Of a stretch of 64,000 nt of DNA, positions 52,816-62,552 are shown one piece after another (position 1 is the first letter of the stretch; the number at the start of each line of letters is the position of its first letter). A program made the position numbers and the translations under genes. Source of the stretch: Hathewaya limosa (GTDB taxonomy: Bacteria; Bacillota; Clostridia; Clostridiales; Clostridiaceae); NCBI RefSeq assembly GCF_030815255.1, contig NZ_JAUSWN010000006.1, positions 62,001 to 126,000 of the forward strand, read 5' to 3'. The notes under the pieces were generated by a model. The model saw only the letters and a program-made list of their open reading frames with translations, was not told the origin of the DNA and made no database searches.

Positions 52816-53007
52816 ATGATAAGATTGACAAGTTTAAATAATAAAGAGTTTTATTTAAATGAAGATAACATAGAAAAAATTGAAGAAGTACCTGATACAG
52901 TTATTACTATGAGTAATGACAAAAAGTATTTAGTTAAAGAAAACATAGATGAGGTAATGGAAAAAATATTACAATTCAAAAGAAGGTATTTTGATAAATT
53001 ACGTTAA
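52816..53007 (+). CDS. flbD: FlbD-like small flagellar protein
   Basis: A 63-aa protein: MIRLTSLNNKEFYLNEDNIEKIEEVPDTVITMSNDKKYLVKE is the FlbD family found between flgE and motA in Firmicutes and spirochaetes. The function is poorly known. The frame opens upstream at 52774, but ATG 52816 gives the family-typical start. Confidence 0.9.
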   Translation: MIRLTSLNNKEFYLNEDNIEKIEEVPDTVITMSNDKKYLVKENIDEVMEKILQFKRRYFDKLR

Positions 53008-53061
53008 CTCATACATAATTAAGTAAAGACCAATAAACTCTTTAACAGGGGGAATAGAAAA

Positions 53062-53868
53062 ATGAAAAAAAGCGATATTGCAACTTCCATAGGGCTAGTA
53101 ATAGGTATAGCACTAATGATTTGGGGGATGGCTTCAGGGAAAGCTAGCATAGCAATTTTCTGGGATCCAGCCAGTGTTGGTATTACTGTTGGAGGATCTT
53201 TTGCAGCATTATTAATAACATATCCAATGGATCAAATAAAAGCTTTATTCAAAGTTTTTGTTCAAGGCTTTAAAAATAGTGCTATGGCTGGTACTGATAT
53301 AATAGAGAAATTTACTAATTTGTCAAGAAAGGCCAGAAGAGAAGGATTACTTTCCTTAGAAGAAGAAATAAATTCAGTAGAAAATGAATTTATGAAAAAA
53401 GGTCTACAAATGGTTGTAGATGGTATAGAGCCAGAAGTTATTAAGGATATCATGGAACTTGAGATTTCAGAGGTTGAAAGAAGACATGGTGATAATTCTA
53501 GTGTACTTAAGACATGGGCAGCATTTGGACCAGCATTTGGTATGTTAGGAACATTAATAGGATTAATTCAAATGCTTGCAAATTTAAGTGACCAAAGTGG
53601 ATTAGCATCAGGTATGGCTACAGCACTTATAACTACATTTTATGGTTCATTGCTTGCTAACTTAATCTTAACACCAATGGCTACAAACTTAGACTATAAA
53701 AGTAGTTTAGAAATTTCTAATATGGAAATGATGCTAGAAGGTATTTTAGCTATTCAATCAGGAGTAAATCCAAGAATAGTAGAGGAAAAATTAACAGCTT
53801 ATCTATCACCACAAGAAAAGGTAGTATATAAACAAACATCTGGCGATGGGGTGACAGAAAATGTCTAG
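53062..53868 (+). CDS. motA: MotA stator protein
   Basis: A 268-aa protein with four membrane helices: IATSIGLVIGIALMIWGM, VGITVGGSFAALLITYPM, and a pair near residues 155-200 (AFGPAFGMLGTLIGLIQML, LITTFYGSLLANLILTPM). It also has a cytoplasmic loop with charged residues. It forms the ion channel with MotB and drives rotation. It overlaps motB by 8 bp. Confidence 0.96.
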   Translation: MKKSDIATSIGLVIGIALMIWGMASGKASIAIFWDPASVGITVGGSFAALLITYPMDQIKALFKVFVQGFKNSAMAGTDIIEKFTNLSRKARREGLLSLEEEINSVENEFMKKGLQMVVDGIEPEVIKDIMELEISEVERRHGDNSSVLKTWAAFGPAFGMLGTLIGLIQMLANLSDQSGLASGMATALITTFYGSLLANLILTPMATNLDYKSSLEISNMEMMLEGILAIQSGVNPRIVEEKLTAYLSPQEKVVYKQTSGDGVTENV

Positions 53869-54601
53869 ACAAAAGAAAAAAAAGGATGAGATAGATCCTA
53901 ATTCTTGGCTAGGAACTTATTCTGATACCATAACACTGCTACTTACATTTTTTGTTTTATTATATTCTTACTCAAATGTAGATGCAGCTAAATTTAAGTC
54001 AATGGCTAATGCCATGCAATCTGTTTTTTCAAAACAAGCATCAGAAAAAATCTTAGATTTTAACAATGGTGGAGGAGAAGTACCTATAGTTGGATCACCT
54101 ATAGATGGTGGTCAAAATTCTAATAGTGGTGAAAATGTAAAAGCTAGTTTAGAAAGCCTTAAAAAATATGTAAAAGATAATAAAATGGAAAGCTATGTTA
54201 AAATAAAAAATGATTCAAGAGGGTTTATATTTGAAATAAAAGATAAGATTCTTTTTCAAACAGGACAAGGAAATTTAAGAAAAGAAAGTCTACCTGTTTT
54301 AGATGTAGTAAGTAAATATATAGGGTCTGTAAAAAATGGAATAATAGTAGAAGGACATACTGATAATGTTCCTATTAGCAATGAAAAGTTTCAAGATAAT
54401 TTAGAGTTGTCTTCTGAGAGAGCAAATAATGTTACTAGATATTTTATAAATAATAAAAAACTAGATCCTAGAAGATTTCAATCAATTGGTTTAGGGGAAT
54501 ATCATCCTATTGTACCTAATAATAGCGAGGCTAATAAAGCTCAAAATAGAAGAGTTAATATATTAATTGTTACAGATAATTCTAAAAAGGAAGGAAAATA
54601 G
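53861..54601 (+). CDS. motB: MotB stator protein
   Basis: A 246-aa protein with a single membrane helix (SDTITLLLTFFVLLYSYS). The channel aspartate D22 is in WLGTYSDTIT. The C-terminal OmpA-like peptidoglycan-binding domain has VEGHTDNVPI and LSSERANNVTRYF. The ion used (H+ or Na+) cannot be told from this. Confidence 0.96.
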   Translation: MSRQKKKKDEIDPNSWLGTYSDTITLLLTFFVLLYSYSNVDAAKFKSMANAMQSVFSKQASEKILDFNNGGGEVPIVGSPIDGGQNSNSGENVKASLESLKKYVKDNKMESYVKIKNDSRGFIFEIKDKILFQTGQGNLRKESLPVLDVVSKYIGSVKNGIIVEGHTDNVPISNEKFQDNLELSSERANNVTRYFINNKKLDPRRFQSIGLGEYHPIVPNNSEANKAQNRRVNILIVTDNSKKEGK

Positions 54602-54603
54602 AG

Positions 54604-55122
54604 ATGGCTAAAAATAAAATGAAAAAAGTAGCAAATGCAAATGGGTCTGTTGCTACAGAAGCTCCGGGAAATAGTGGTAATCTATTCAAAATTATAATTA
54701 TAGTATTATTGGTATTAATATTATTAGGAGGAGCTATATTTGCTGGATTTATGTATGCTAATTCTAAAAATCCAATTTCAAAGAATATAAACAACAACTT
54801 TAGGAATAACTTTATAAAAGATTTAGTTATATGTCCATTAGATGAAAATACAATTAACTTAGCAGATAAAGATATTAAAAGATATATTAAAGTAAAAGTT
54901 TCATTAGGATATGAAAAAAATGCTAAGTTAGCTGCAGAGCTTGAAAAAGATAAAGATAAAGTAACTGATTGTGTTATAAGTGTCATAAGAGCTAAAAAAG
55001 CTGATGATTTAAATGCAGCTCATGAGGAAGATGTTAAAAAGACTATTAAAGATAAGGTAAATCAAATATTAATAAATGGACAAATAGAACAAGTGTATTT
55101 TAGTGAGATTTTAATACAGTAG
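54604..55122 (+). CDS. fliL: FliL basal-body-associated protein
   Basis: A 172-aa protein with an N-terminal membrane helix (LFKIIIIVLLVLILLGGAIFAGFMYA) and a C-terminal FliL domain (YIKVKVSLGYEKNAKLAAELEKDKDKV). It surrounds the stator in other bacteria. It starts 2 bp after motB. Confidence 0.92.
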   Translation: MAKNKMKKVANANGSVATEAPGNSGNLFKIIIIVLLVLILLGGAIFAGFMYANSKNPISKNINNNFRNNFIKDLVICPLDENTINLADKDIKRYIKVKVSLGYEKNAKLAAELEKDKDKVTDCVISVIRAKKADDLNAAHEEDVKKTIKDKVNQILINGQIEQVYFSEILIQ

Positions 55123-55138
55123 TAAAGGAAAATAAAAA

Positions 55139-55507
55139 ATGACATATGATTTATTTGAAATGTGTGTCAAAGTAATAATACTTTTACCAATTACCTTAGG
55201 AATGATATATTTCATAATAAAATATGGTAATGGTAAGTTACAAAGCTTTGGTACCAATAAAATTATGAAAGTGATAGAAAAAGTACAACTTTCTAAGGAT
55301 TCTTGTATTGCAGTTATAGAAGTTTTAGGGGAGTATTATTTAGTTTCTATAGGTAATGGTAAAAGTGAAATATTATTAAAACTTGATAATGAGAAAATAG
55401 AAGAAATTTTTAATTCTAAAAAGTTTCAAGTAAAAAATAATAAAGGGATAAAAAAGTTAATCACTAAAATATATAAAAAGGAAGATTGTAATGAAGAAGA
55501 AAAGTAA
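55139..55507 (+). CDS. fliO: FliO-like export apparatus protein
   Basis: A 122-aa protein with one N-terminal membrane helix (CVKVIILLPITLGMIYFIIKYG) and a small cytoplasmic domain (IEKVQLSKDSCIAVIEVLGEYYLVSIGNGKSEILLKL). FliO is poorly conserved, and position before fliP supports the call. It overlaps fliP by 17 bp. Confidence 0.82.
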   Translation: MTYDLFEMCVKVIILLPITLGMIYFIIKYGNGKLQSFGTNKIMKVIEKVQLSKDSCIAVIEVLGEYYLVSIGNGKSEILLKLDNEKIEEIFNSKKFQVKNNKGIKKLITKIYKKEDCNEEEK

Positions 55508-56324
55508 ATATGTGATGGTTGGCGTATTGGCATTAGTTTTTTTCTGTATGTGTAGCTATAAAGTAATGGCAGCACCCGCAACACCTAATTTGCCATCAGT
55601 AAATTTCTCTGTAAATGGGAAACCTGTAAATACTCCAACTCAGTATGTAGACAACATTAAAATTTTACTTTTAATGACTGTATTAACATTATTACCTTCA
55701 ATAATCATTATGACAACTTCTTTTGTAAGGATCATAGTAGTATTTTCATTATTTAAAAATGCTATTGGAGCTCAACAGGCCATACCTAAAGAAGTATTAA
55801 TGGGGCTTGCCTTATTTTTAACTTTCTTTATTATGGCCCCTACTTACAATAAGATTAATGATAATGCTATAAAGCCTTATTTAAATAACAAAATATCGCA
55901 AGAAGTAGCATGGCAAAAGGGAACTGAACCTCTTAGAGAGTTTATGTTAAAACAGACTAAAATAAAAGATTTAAAATTGTTTTTAGAAGTTGGAAACTTA
56001 GAGGATAAAGTAAAAGTAAAAGTGGATAAAAATGGTAAAGAAATCGTACAAAAGGGACAAAAAGTATACGATTATTCTAAAGTACCTATGTATGCTATAA
56101 CACCTGCTTTTATGATAAGTGAATTAAAAACAGCATTTGAAATAGGATTCTTATTATTCGTGCCATTTTTAATTATAGATATAGTAACAGGAAGTATTCT
56201 TATGTCTATGGGTATGTTTATGGTACCACCTGTTATGATATCATTACCATTTAAATTACTCATATTTGTTATGGTAGATGGATGGAATTTATTAATTAGA
56301 GCTTTAATTTTAAGCTTTAGATGA
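55491..56324 (+). CDS. fliP: FliP export gate protein
   Basis: A 277-aa protein with an N-terminal signal peptide (KYVMVGVLALVFFCMCSYKVMA), then LLTVLTLLPSIIIMTTSFVRIIVVFS and FKLLIFVMVDGWNLL. It forms the core of the type III export gate with FliQ and FliR. A central charged segment near residues 150-190 makes it slightly longer than usual. Confidence 0.96.
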   Translation: MKKKSKYVMVGVLALVFFCMCSYKVMAAPATPNLPSVNFSVNGKPVNTPTQYVDNIKILLLMTVLTLLPSIIIMTTSFVRIIVVFSLFKNAIGAQQAIPKEVLMGLALFLTFFIMAPTYNKINDNAIKPYLNNKISQEVAWQKGTEPLREFMLKQTKIKDLKLFLEVGNLEDKVKVKVDKNGKEIVQKGQKVYDYSKVPMYAITPAFMISELKTAFEIGFLLFVPFLIIDIVTGSILMSMGMFMVPPVMISLPFKLLIFVMVDGWNLLIRALILSFR

Positions 56325-56334
56325 GGTGTTGTAA

Positions 56335-56604
56335 ATGTCAGAAAATATGATTATATCTGTACTTAAAGATGCTCTTAATACAAGCATATTAATCTCAGCA
56401 CCAATTTTAATTGCAGCTACAGTTGTAGGACTTGTAATAGCTATATTGCAAGCTACTACGCAAATACAAGAACAAACTTTAACCTTTGTACCCAAAATGC
56501 TTGTAGCTGCATTAGTTGGTCTGTTATGTAGTAGTTGGATGTTACATAAATCAATGGAATTAACTAAAAGAATATTTGAACTTATAGCTAATATTACAAA
56601 GTAG
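56335..56604 (+). CDS. fliQ: FliQ export gate protein
   Basis: An 89-aa protein with two membrane helices (ALNTSILISAPILIAATVVGLVIAILQATTQIQEQTLTFVPK, and MLVAALVGLLCSSWML). Standard size and place. Confidence 0.96.
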   Translation: MSENMIISVLKDALNTSILISAPILIAATVVGLVIAILQATTQIQEQTLTFVPKMLVAALVGLLCSSWMLHKSMELTKRIFELIANITK

Positions 56605-56615
56605 GGGGATAAAAC

Positions 56616-58445
56616 TTGTTAACAGAAGGAAATATTTTATTATTTTTAATGGTTTTATTTAGAATAACATCCTTTTTTACAGTAATACATGTATTCTTCC
56701 CTGCAGGAACACCTAGATATTTAAAATTACTTTTTTCATTACTTATGAGTTTTATAATATTTCCTATGATTACCACATTGAAAGTACCAGAATTTAATAA
56801 TGCTTTTTCTATATTATATTATGGCGGAAATGAAATATTAATAGGAATTCTAATGGGATATGTTACGAATTTATGTTTTAATTTCATAAAAATGGCAGGG
56901 CAATATTTAGATGTTCACATAGGATTTGCTATGAGTACATTATTTGATCCGGCTAGTAATGAAAATGTAACATTAATAGAAAAATTAATGAATTTAACTG
57001 CAATATTATTTTTTTTAATGTTAGATGGTCATCATATCCTAATAAAAACTTTAATAAATAGTTATAAAGTTATAGGAGTAGGTAAATCTATACTTATTTC
57101 ACAAAGCTTTACTAAAATTATGGATGCCTTTATGTATTTCTTCATTTTAGGTATTCGAATATCTTTACCTATAACTTTAGTAATTTTAATAATAAATTTA
57201 ATTTTAGGGTTAGCATCTAGGGCAGTACCACAGTTAAATGTTATGATCCTAGGTATGCCTTTAAAGATCGCAGTTGGTATTTTTACCTTTATTATAGGGT
57301 TGCCCTTAATGTTTAAACTTTTTAGATTAGGGTTTCAAGAGATACCAAAACATATTATTCATATATTAAAAATTGCACCAGTAGCCTTTGTGTTTGCTGA
57401 TAATGGAGATAAAACGGAAGAAGCTACACCAAAGAAAAAAAGTGATGCTAGAAAAAAAGGACAAGTAGCTAAAAGTAAAGAAGTTAGTATGACATTAACT
57501 TTAATATGTTTAACCTTTGTTTTAATGGCCTTTGGTGATTTTGTTTTTAATGAAATGAAAAATATTATGCAAATATTTTTAAATAACTATCTAAAACCTG
57601 GAATTACATTTAATATGTTAAAGAATATATTAATTATTTCATTGGAGAGATCAGCGATAACGTTTTTACCTATAGCAATTCCTATTTTAATTATAGGGGT
57701 TTGTGGTAACCTAATTCAAACAGGATTTTTGTTTACCAAAGATCCATTGAAGCCTAATTTTGCAAAATTAAATCCTATTGAAGGGTTTAAAAAACTTTTT
57801 TCAGTTCGTTCTTTAGCTGAAATGATTAAAAGTATTGCAATCATAAGTATATTACTTTATGTTGGATACAATTTTGCCGTTAGTAATTTTAATGATGTAC
57901 TTATTATTTCAAATTTAAGTTTTAATGTGTTGCCTGGTAAACTAAATAAATTAGTTGGACAAATACTTTTTAAGTTTTCACTTACAATGAGTATTATTTC
58001 TGTAATGGATTATGTATTCCAATATCGCCAACACAAAAAAGACTTAAGAATGTCCAAGCAAGAAATTAAGGAAGAGTTTAAACAAATGGAGGGAGATCCT
58101 CAAATAAAATCTAAGATAAGACAAAAACAAAGAGAAATGGCTATGAGAAGAATGATGCAAAGTGTTCCGGATGCCACAGTTGTTATTACAAATCCAACAC
58201 ATTTTGCAGTAGCATTAAAATATGAAGATGATGGTAAAAGTGCACCTAAAGTAGTAGCGAAAGGCGCTGACAGGGTAGCACTTAAGATAAAAGAAATTGC
58301 CTTAGAAAATAAAGTACCAATATTTGAAAATAAAATGTTAGCAAGAACTATATATGATACAGTAGAACTAGAAAATGAAATACCACAAGACTTATATCAA
58401 GCTGTAGCTGAAATATTGGCGCTTGTATATAAATTAAAGAAATAA
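56616..58445 (+). CDS. fliR/flhB: fused FliR-FlhB export protein
   Basis: One 609-aa reading frame joins two proteins that are separate in most bacteria. Residues about 1-255 are FliR (several membrane helices, VHIGFAMSTLFDP). From about 263 the FlhB part begins with NGDKTEEATPKKKSDARKKGQVAKSKE. It has its own membrane helices and the autocleavage motif NPTH at 526-529. Such fusions are known in clostridia. The frame is open throughout, so it is not a sequencing artefact here. The start is TTG 56616 after GGGGGA. Confidence 0.95.
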   Translation: MLTEGNILLFLMVLFRITSFFTVIHVFFPAGTPRYLKLLFSLLMSFIIFPMITTLKVPEFNNAFSILYYGGNEILIGILMGYVTNLCFNFIKMAGQYLDVHIGFAMSTLFDPASNENVTLIEKLMNLTAILFFLMLDGHHILIKTLINSYKVIGVGKSILISQSFTKIMDAFMYFFILGIRISLPITLVILIINLILGLASRAVPQLNVMILGMPLKIAVGIFTFIIGLPLMFKLFRLGFQEIPKHIIHILKIAPVAFVFADNGDKTEEATPKKKSDARKKGQVAKSKEVSMTLTLICLTFVLMAFGDFVFNEMKNIMQIFLNNYLKPGITFNMLKNILIISLERSAITFLPIAIPILIIGVCGNLIQTGFLFTKDPLKPNFAKLNPIEGFKKLFSVRSLAEMIKSIAIISILLYVGYNFAVSNFNDVLIISNLSFNVLPGKLNKLVGQILFKFSLTMSIISVMDYVFQYRQHKKDLRMSKQEIKEEFKQMEGDPQIKSKIRQKQREMAMRRMMQSVPDATVVITNPTHFAVALKYEDDGKSAPKVVAKGADRVALKIKEIALENKVPIFENKMLARTIYDTVELENEIPQDLYQAVAEILALVYKLKK

Positions 58446-58460
58446 AGGGTGATATCTAAG

Positions 58461-60524
58461 ATGGAAAGTAATAGAAGAGGTCGATTGAAAAACAATTTAG
58501 ATATGATTATTGCCTTTGGAGTTGTAGGTATAGTATTAATGCTTATAATCCCTGTACCTACAGGACTTTTAGATTTTTTACTTGCAGTAAACATATCGGT
58601 TGCAATGATGATCTTATTAACAACAATGTTTACAACAAATGTACTACAGTTTTCAATATTTCCTTCTTTATTGTTAGTCACAACCTTATTTAGGTTGGCC
58701 TTAAATATTTCTTCTACTAAACTTATATTAGGAGAAGGATTTGCAGGGAGTATTATAGAAACTTTTGGAACTTTCGTTGTAAAAGGTAACTTCGTTGTTG
58801 GAGTTATTATATTTATTATCATAGTAGTTATCCAATTTGTTGTTATTACCAATGGTGCAGGAAGAGTATCAGAGGTTGCAGCTAGATTTACATTGGATGC
58901 TATGCCAGGTAAACAAATGAGTATAGATGCTGATTTAAACTCAGGATTAATAGATGAAGATCAAGCTAAAAAAAGAAGATTAGATCTTCAAAGAGAAGCT
59001 GATTTCTTTGGGGCTATGGATGGTGCTTCAAAGTTCGTAAAAGGTGATGCCATAGTTGGTATCTTAATAACATTAATAAATGTTATTGGTGGTATTGTAA
59101 TTGGAATGCTTATGAAAAATTTAAGTGGTGCAGAGGCAGTAGATAAGTATATAAAACTTACTATTGGGGATGGGCTTGTAGGTCAGATTCCAGCATTACT
59201 TATTTCTACAGCATCAGGTATTATAACTACACGTTCTGGTAATAGTGAAAACTTTGGTACAACACTTGGAAATCAGATGACAAGTTTTCCAAAGGTTATA
59301 GCATTATTATGTCCTATATTATTGATTTTGTCTTTAATACCAGGTATGCCTAAATTTGTTTTTATAGTACTTTCAATAATGGCAGGATGTAGTGCATACT
59401 TTTTAAATAAAGATCAAAAGCAGCAAGAAATAGAAAAGGTTGAAATTCAGGAAAAAGAAATTCAAGAAATTGAGAAAAATGAACCTGAAAATGTTATGAA
59501 TTTAATACAAGTAGAACCTATGGAAATAGAAATAGGATATGGCTTGATACCTTTAGCAGATGAAGTAACAGGTGGAGACTTGCTTCAAAGAATTGCATCG
59601 GTTAGACGTCAATGTGCTATAGAGATGGGTATAATAGTTCAACCTATAAGAATTAGAGATAATCTACAACTTCAAAATAATGAATATCTAATTAAAATCA
59701 GAGGAACTGTTGTAGTAAAAGGTGATCTTATGCCTAACATGTTACTTTGCATGAATCCTAGTAATGAGGAAATTTCATTAGAGGGTATAAATACCGTAGA
59801 ACCAACCTTTGGACTTCCTGCATTATGGATTAATAAAGATCAAAGAGAAGAGGCAGAAATAAAAGGACTTACAGTAGTAGATCCAACTACAGTACTTGTA
59901 ACGCACTTGTCAGAAATTATTAAGCAACATTGTTATGAGCTATTAGGAAGACAAGAAACTAAGATGATTTTAGACAATGTGAAAGAAAAATATAGTGCTG
60001 TTGTAGAAGAATTAGTTCCAGATTTAATGACTATAGGTGAGGTTCAAAAGGTTCTTCAAAACTTATTAAAAGAGAGAGTGTCTATAAAAGATACTGTTAC
60101 AATATTTGAATCTTTAGCAGATAATTCAAGAAATACTAAGGATATAGAACTTCTTACAGAGTATGTTAGATTCTCACTAGGACGTAGTATTTGTAATCCG
60201 TTAATTACAGATGATAGAAGTCTTACAGTAGTTACATTAGAACCTAGCTTAGAGAAATTAATAGAAAATAATATTCAGAGATCTATGCAAGGAAGTTTTC
60301 CTGCACTAGATCCAGAGATTACTAAGAATATTTTTGAAAGTATTAATGAAACTGTAGAAAACGTGTACTTTAATGAAAATCAACCTATTATATTAGTTTC
60401 ACCAAATATTAGACCAGCTTTTAGAAAACTTATAGAAATGGTATTTCCTCAAATAATTGTACTTTCACTTAATGAAGTACCAAATGATGTGCAAATTAGA
60501 ACTGAGGGAGTTGTTGAAGTGTAA
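58461..60524 (+). CDS. flhA: FlhA export gate protein
   Basis: A 687-aa protein. N-terminal membrane helices include GFAGSIIETFGTFVVKGN, then the conserved GAGRVSEVAARFTLDAMPGKQMSIDADLNSG block. A large cytoplasmic domain binds chaperones (FGLPALWI). ATG 58461 follows AAAGGGTGA; the GTG at 58449 is inside that site. It overlaps flhF by 1 bp. Confidence 0.97.
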   Translation: MESNRRGRLKNNLDMIIAFGVVGIVLMLIIPVPTGLLDFLLAVNISVAMMILLTTMFTTNVLQFSIFPSLLLVTTLFRLALNISSTKLILGEGFAGSIIETFGTFVVKGNFVVGVIIFIIIVVIQFVVITNGAGRVSEVAARFTLDAMPGKQMSIDADLNSGLIDEDQAKKRRLDLQREADFFGAMDGASKFVKGDAIVGILITLINVIGGIVIGMLMKNLSGAEAVDKYIKLTIGDGLVGQIPALLISTASGIITTRSGNSENFGTTLGNQMTSFPKVIALLCPILLILSLIPGMPKFVFIVLSIMAGCSAYFLNKDQKQQEIEKVEIQEKEIQEIEKNEPENVMNLIQVEPMEIEIGYGLIPLADEVTGGDLLQRIASVRRQCAIEMGIIVQPIRIRDNLQLQNNEYLIKIRGTVVVKGDLMPNMLLCMNPSNEEISLEGINTVEPTFGLPALWINKDQREEAEIKGLTVVDPTTVLVTHLSEIIKQHCYELLGRQETKMILDNVKEKYSAVVEELVPDLMTIGEVQKVLQNLLKERVSIKDTVTIFESLADNSRNTKDIELLTEYVRFSLGRSICNPLITDDRSLTVVTLEPSLEKLIENNIQRSMQGSFPALDPEITKNIFESINETVENVYFNENQPIILVSPNIRPAFRKLIEMVFPQIIVLSLNEVPNDVQIRTEGVVEV

Positions 60525-61654
60525 TGTTAGTTAAAAAATATTTAGTAAGAAATATGAGTGAAGGAATGGCTAGAATAAAGTCTGAAGTAGGACAAGATGC
60601 TATTATAATTTCACAAAAAAAAGTAAGACAAAAAGGATTAAAAGGTTTTTTTTCTCCTAAACTTATAGAAATTACAGTGGCTTCAGAGGGAGCTAAAAAA
60701 ACAAATTCTATAAATAATAATCTTTTAAGTAATACTGTAACTAATAAAAGTATAAATAAGAGTATTTCTAAAAGTACTTCTTTAAATAATAATGAAAATT
60801 TAAAAGAAGAAGTAACAGATATGAAAAAACTTTTATATGCTATGTATTCAAATATGAATACCGAGGATATGAAAAAAGGTGAGGTTCTTAAAAACTATAA
60901 AGAATTCTTACTTTCAAAGGATGTATCTTCAGAGTTTACAGCTAAAATAATAGAAGATTTAAAACCTAAGGGTGCTAATGAAGAAAAGTTAGAAAAAGAA
61001 CTTATAAAAAAATCTATAATAAATATGATGTCTTGGGAATTTTGCAATAATGAAGCTAAGCAAGGAATATTTGCTTTTGTGGGACCTACAGGAGTGGGGA
61101 AAACCACTACTATAGCTAAACTTGCTGGAAAATATACTTTGCTATATAAGAAAAAGGTAGGATTAATTACTGTAGATACTTATAGAATAGGTGCTGTAGA
61201 GCAATTAAAAACTTATGCTGAAATTATGAATATACCATTTTCTGTTGTCTTTAATATTAAAGAAATGGAAGATGCTATAAAAAAAATGCAAGATTGTGAT
61301 GTTATTTTAGTAGATACAACAGGTAGAAGTAGTAAAAATTTAATGCAACTTCAAGAGTTAAGAGCTTTTGTAAATAAAACAAATGCTGATAGAACTTATC
61401 TAGTCTTAAGTTCTACAACTAAGTTAAGTGATATAAGTTCTATTATAGAAGGATATAAAATATTAAATTATAATAATTTAATTCTTACTAAATTAGATGA
61501 AACCACTACTTATGGTTCAATATTAAATGTAATAAATCAAAGTGGAGTTCCTTTAAGCTATTTAACTACAGGTCAAAATGTTCCAGAGGATATTAAAAAT
61601 CTTGATAAAGGACAATTGTTAGATTTAATACTAGGAGAGGAAAATTTATGCTAG
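60524..61654 (+). CDS. flhF: FlhF SRP-type GTPase
   Basis: A 376-aa protein with a basic N-terminal B domain, then the NG GTPase: AFVGPTGVGKTTTIAKLAG (P-loop), VDTYRIGAVEQLKTYAEI and DTTGRSSKN. It positions and nucleates flagella at the membrane. The start overlaps the flhA stop (TAATG), and the end overlaps flhG. Confidence 0.96.
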   Translation: MLVKKYLVRNMSEGMARIKSEVGQDAIIISQKKVRQKGLKGFFSPKLIEITVASEGAKKTNSINNNLLSNTVTNKSINKSISKSTSLNNNENLKEEVTDMKKLLYAMYSNMNTEDMKKGEVLKNYKEFLLSKDVSSEFTAKIIEDLKPKGANEEKLEKELIKKSIINMMSWEFCNNEAKQGIFAFVGPTGVGKTTTIAKLAGKYTLLYKKKVGLITVDTYRIGAVEQLKTYAEIMNIPFSVVFNIKEMEDAIKKMQDCDVILVDTTGRSSKNLMQLQELRAFVNKTNADRTYLVLSSTTKLSDISSIIEGYKILNYNNLILTKLDETTTYGSILNVINQSGVPLSYLTTGQNVPEDIKNLDKGQLLDLILGEENLC

Positions 61655-62529
61655 ATCAAGCGGCAAAATTAAGAGAACTAGTACAGGAGTCGCAGGGTAA
61701 TGACTATGATGAATTAAGAAGAAAAAAACATCAAAGGGTCATTACCATAGCTTCTGGAAAAGGTGGAGTTGGAAAAAGTAATATAGTAGTTAACTTAGCT
61801 TTAGCTTTAAGAGATCAAGGAGCAAAAGTATTAATTTTTGATGCTGATATTGGAATGAGTAATGATCATGTACTTATGAATACAAAAGTAAGGTACAATG
61901 TTTTCGATTTAACTAATAATTATATGGATATAGAAGAAGTAATGGTTAAGGGTCCTCTAGGAGTAGATTTAATTTCTGGAGGGTCAGCTTTAGATAAAGT
62001 ATACAATATGACAGAAGAAGAGAGAAAAATTTTTTTAAACAAGCTTTCAAAATTAGAAGGATATGATTTTATTTTAATAGATTCAGGAGCTGGAATAAAT
62101 AAAGATATATTAAGTTTTATAGCTGCTAGTGACGATTTTATTGTTATAACCACTCCTGAACCAACTTCTTTAACGGATGCTTATAGTTTAATAAAGACTG
62201 TTAATCATTTTGAAATTAAATCATCTGCAAAAGTTATTATTAATAGGGTACTTCATAAAGAAGAAGGGGAATTAACTTATAAAAGATTTAAAAATGTTTC
62301 TAAAAGATATTTAGGAATAAATATGGAATTGTTAGGATATATATTTGATGATAGGAAGTTAGTTCAGGCTGTAAGGGAACAAAGACCAGTATACTTAAAG
62401 TATCCTAGTAGTCCAGCAAGTAAATCTATAAGAGAAATAAGTAAAACCTTATATTCGGTGCCAAATATTGGCGATAAAGAACAAGGATTTCAAGGATTTT
62501 TCAAAAATCTATTTAATTTATTCTCTTAA
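61648..62529 (+). CDS. flhG: FlhG (MinD-like) ATPase
   Basis: A 293-aa ATPase with the deviant Walker A ASGKGGVGKSNIVVNLALAL, DADIGMSNDHVL and LIDSGAGINKD. It controls flagellar number with FlhF. The DQAAKLRELVQ N-terminus fits the FlhF-activating helix. Confidence 0.95.
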   Translation: MLDQAAKLRELVQESQGNDYDELRRKKHQRVITIASGKGGVGKSNIVVNLALALRDQGAKVLIFDADIGMSNDHVLMNTKVRYNVFDLTNNYMDIEEVMVKGPLGVDLISGGSALDKVYNMTEEERKIFLNKLSKLEGYDFILIDSGAGINKDILSFIAASDDFIVITTPEPTSLTDAYSLIKTVNHFEIKSSAKVIINRVLHKEEGELTYKRFKNVSKRYLGINMELLGYIFDDRKLVQAVREQRPVYLKYPSSPASKSIREISKTLYSVPNIGDKEQGFQGFFKNLFNLFS

Positions 62530-62552
62530 ACATAAATAAAGGAGGCAAGGTT

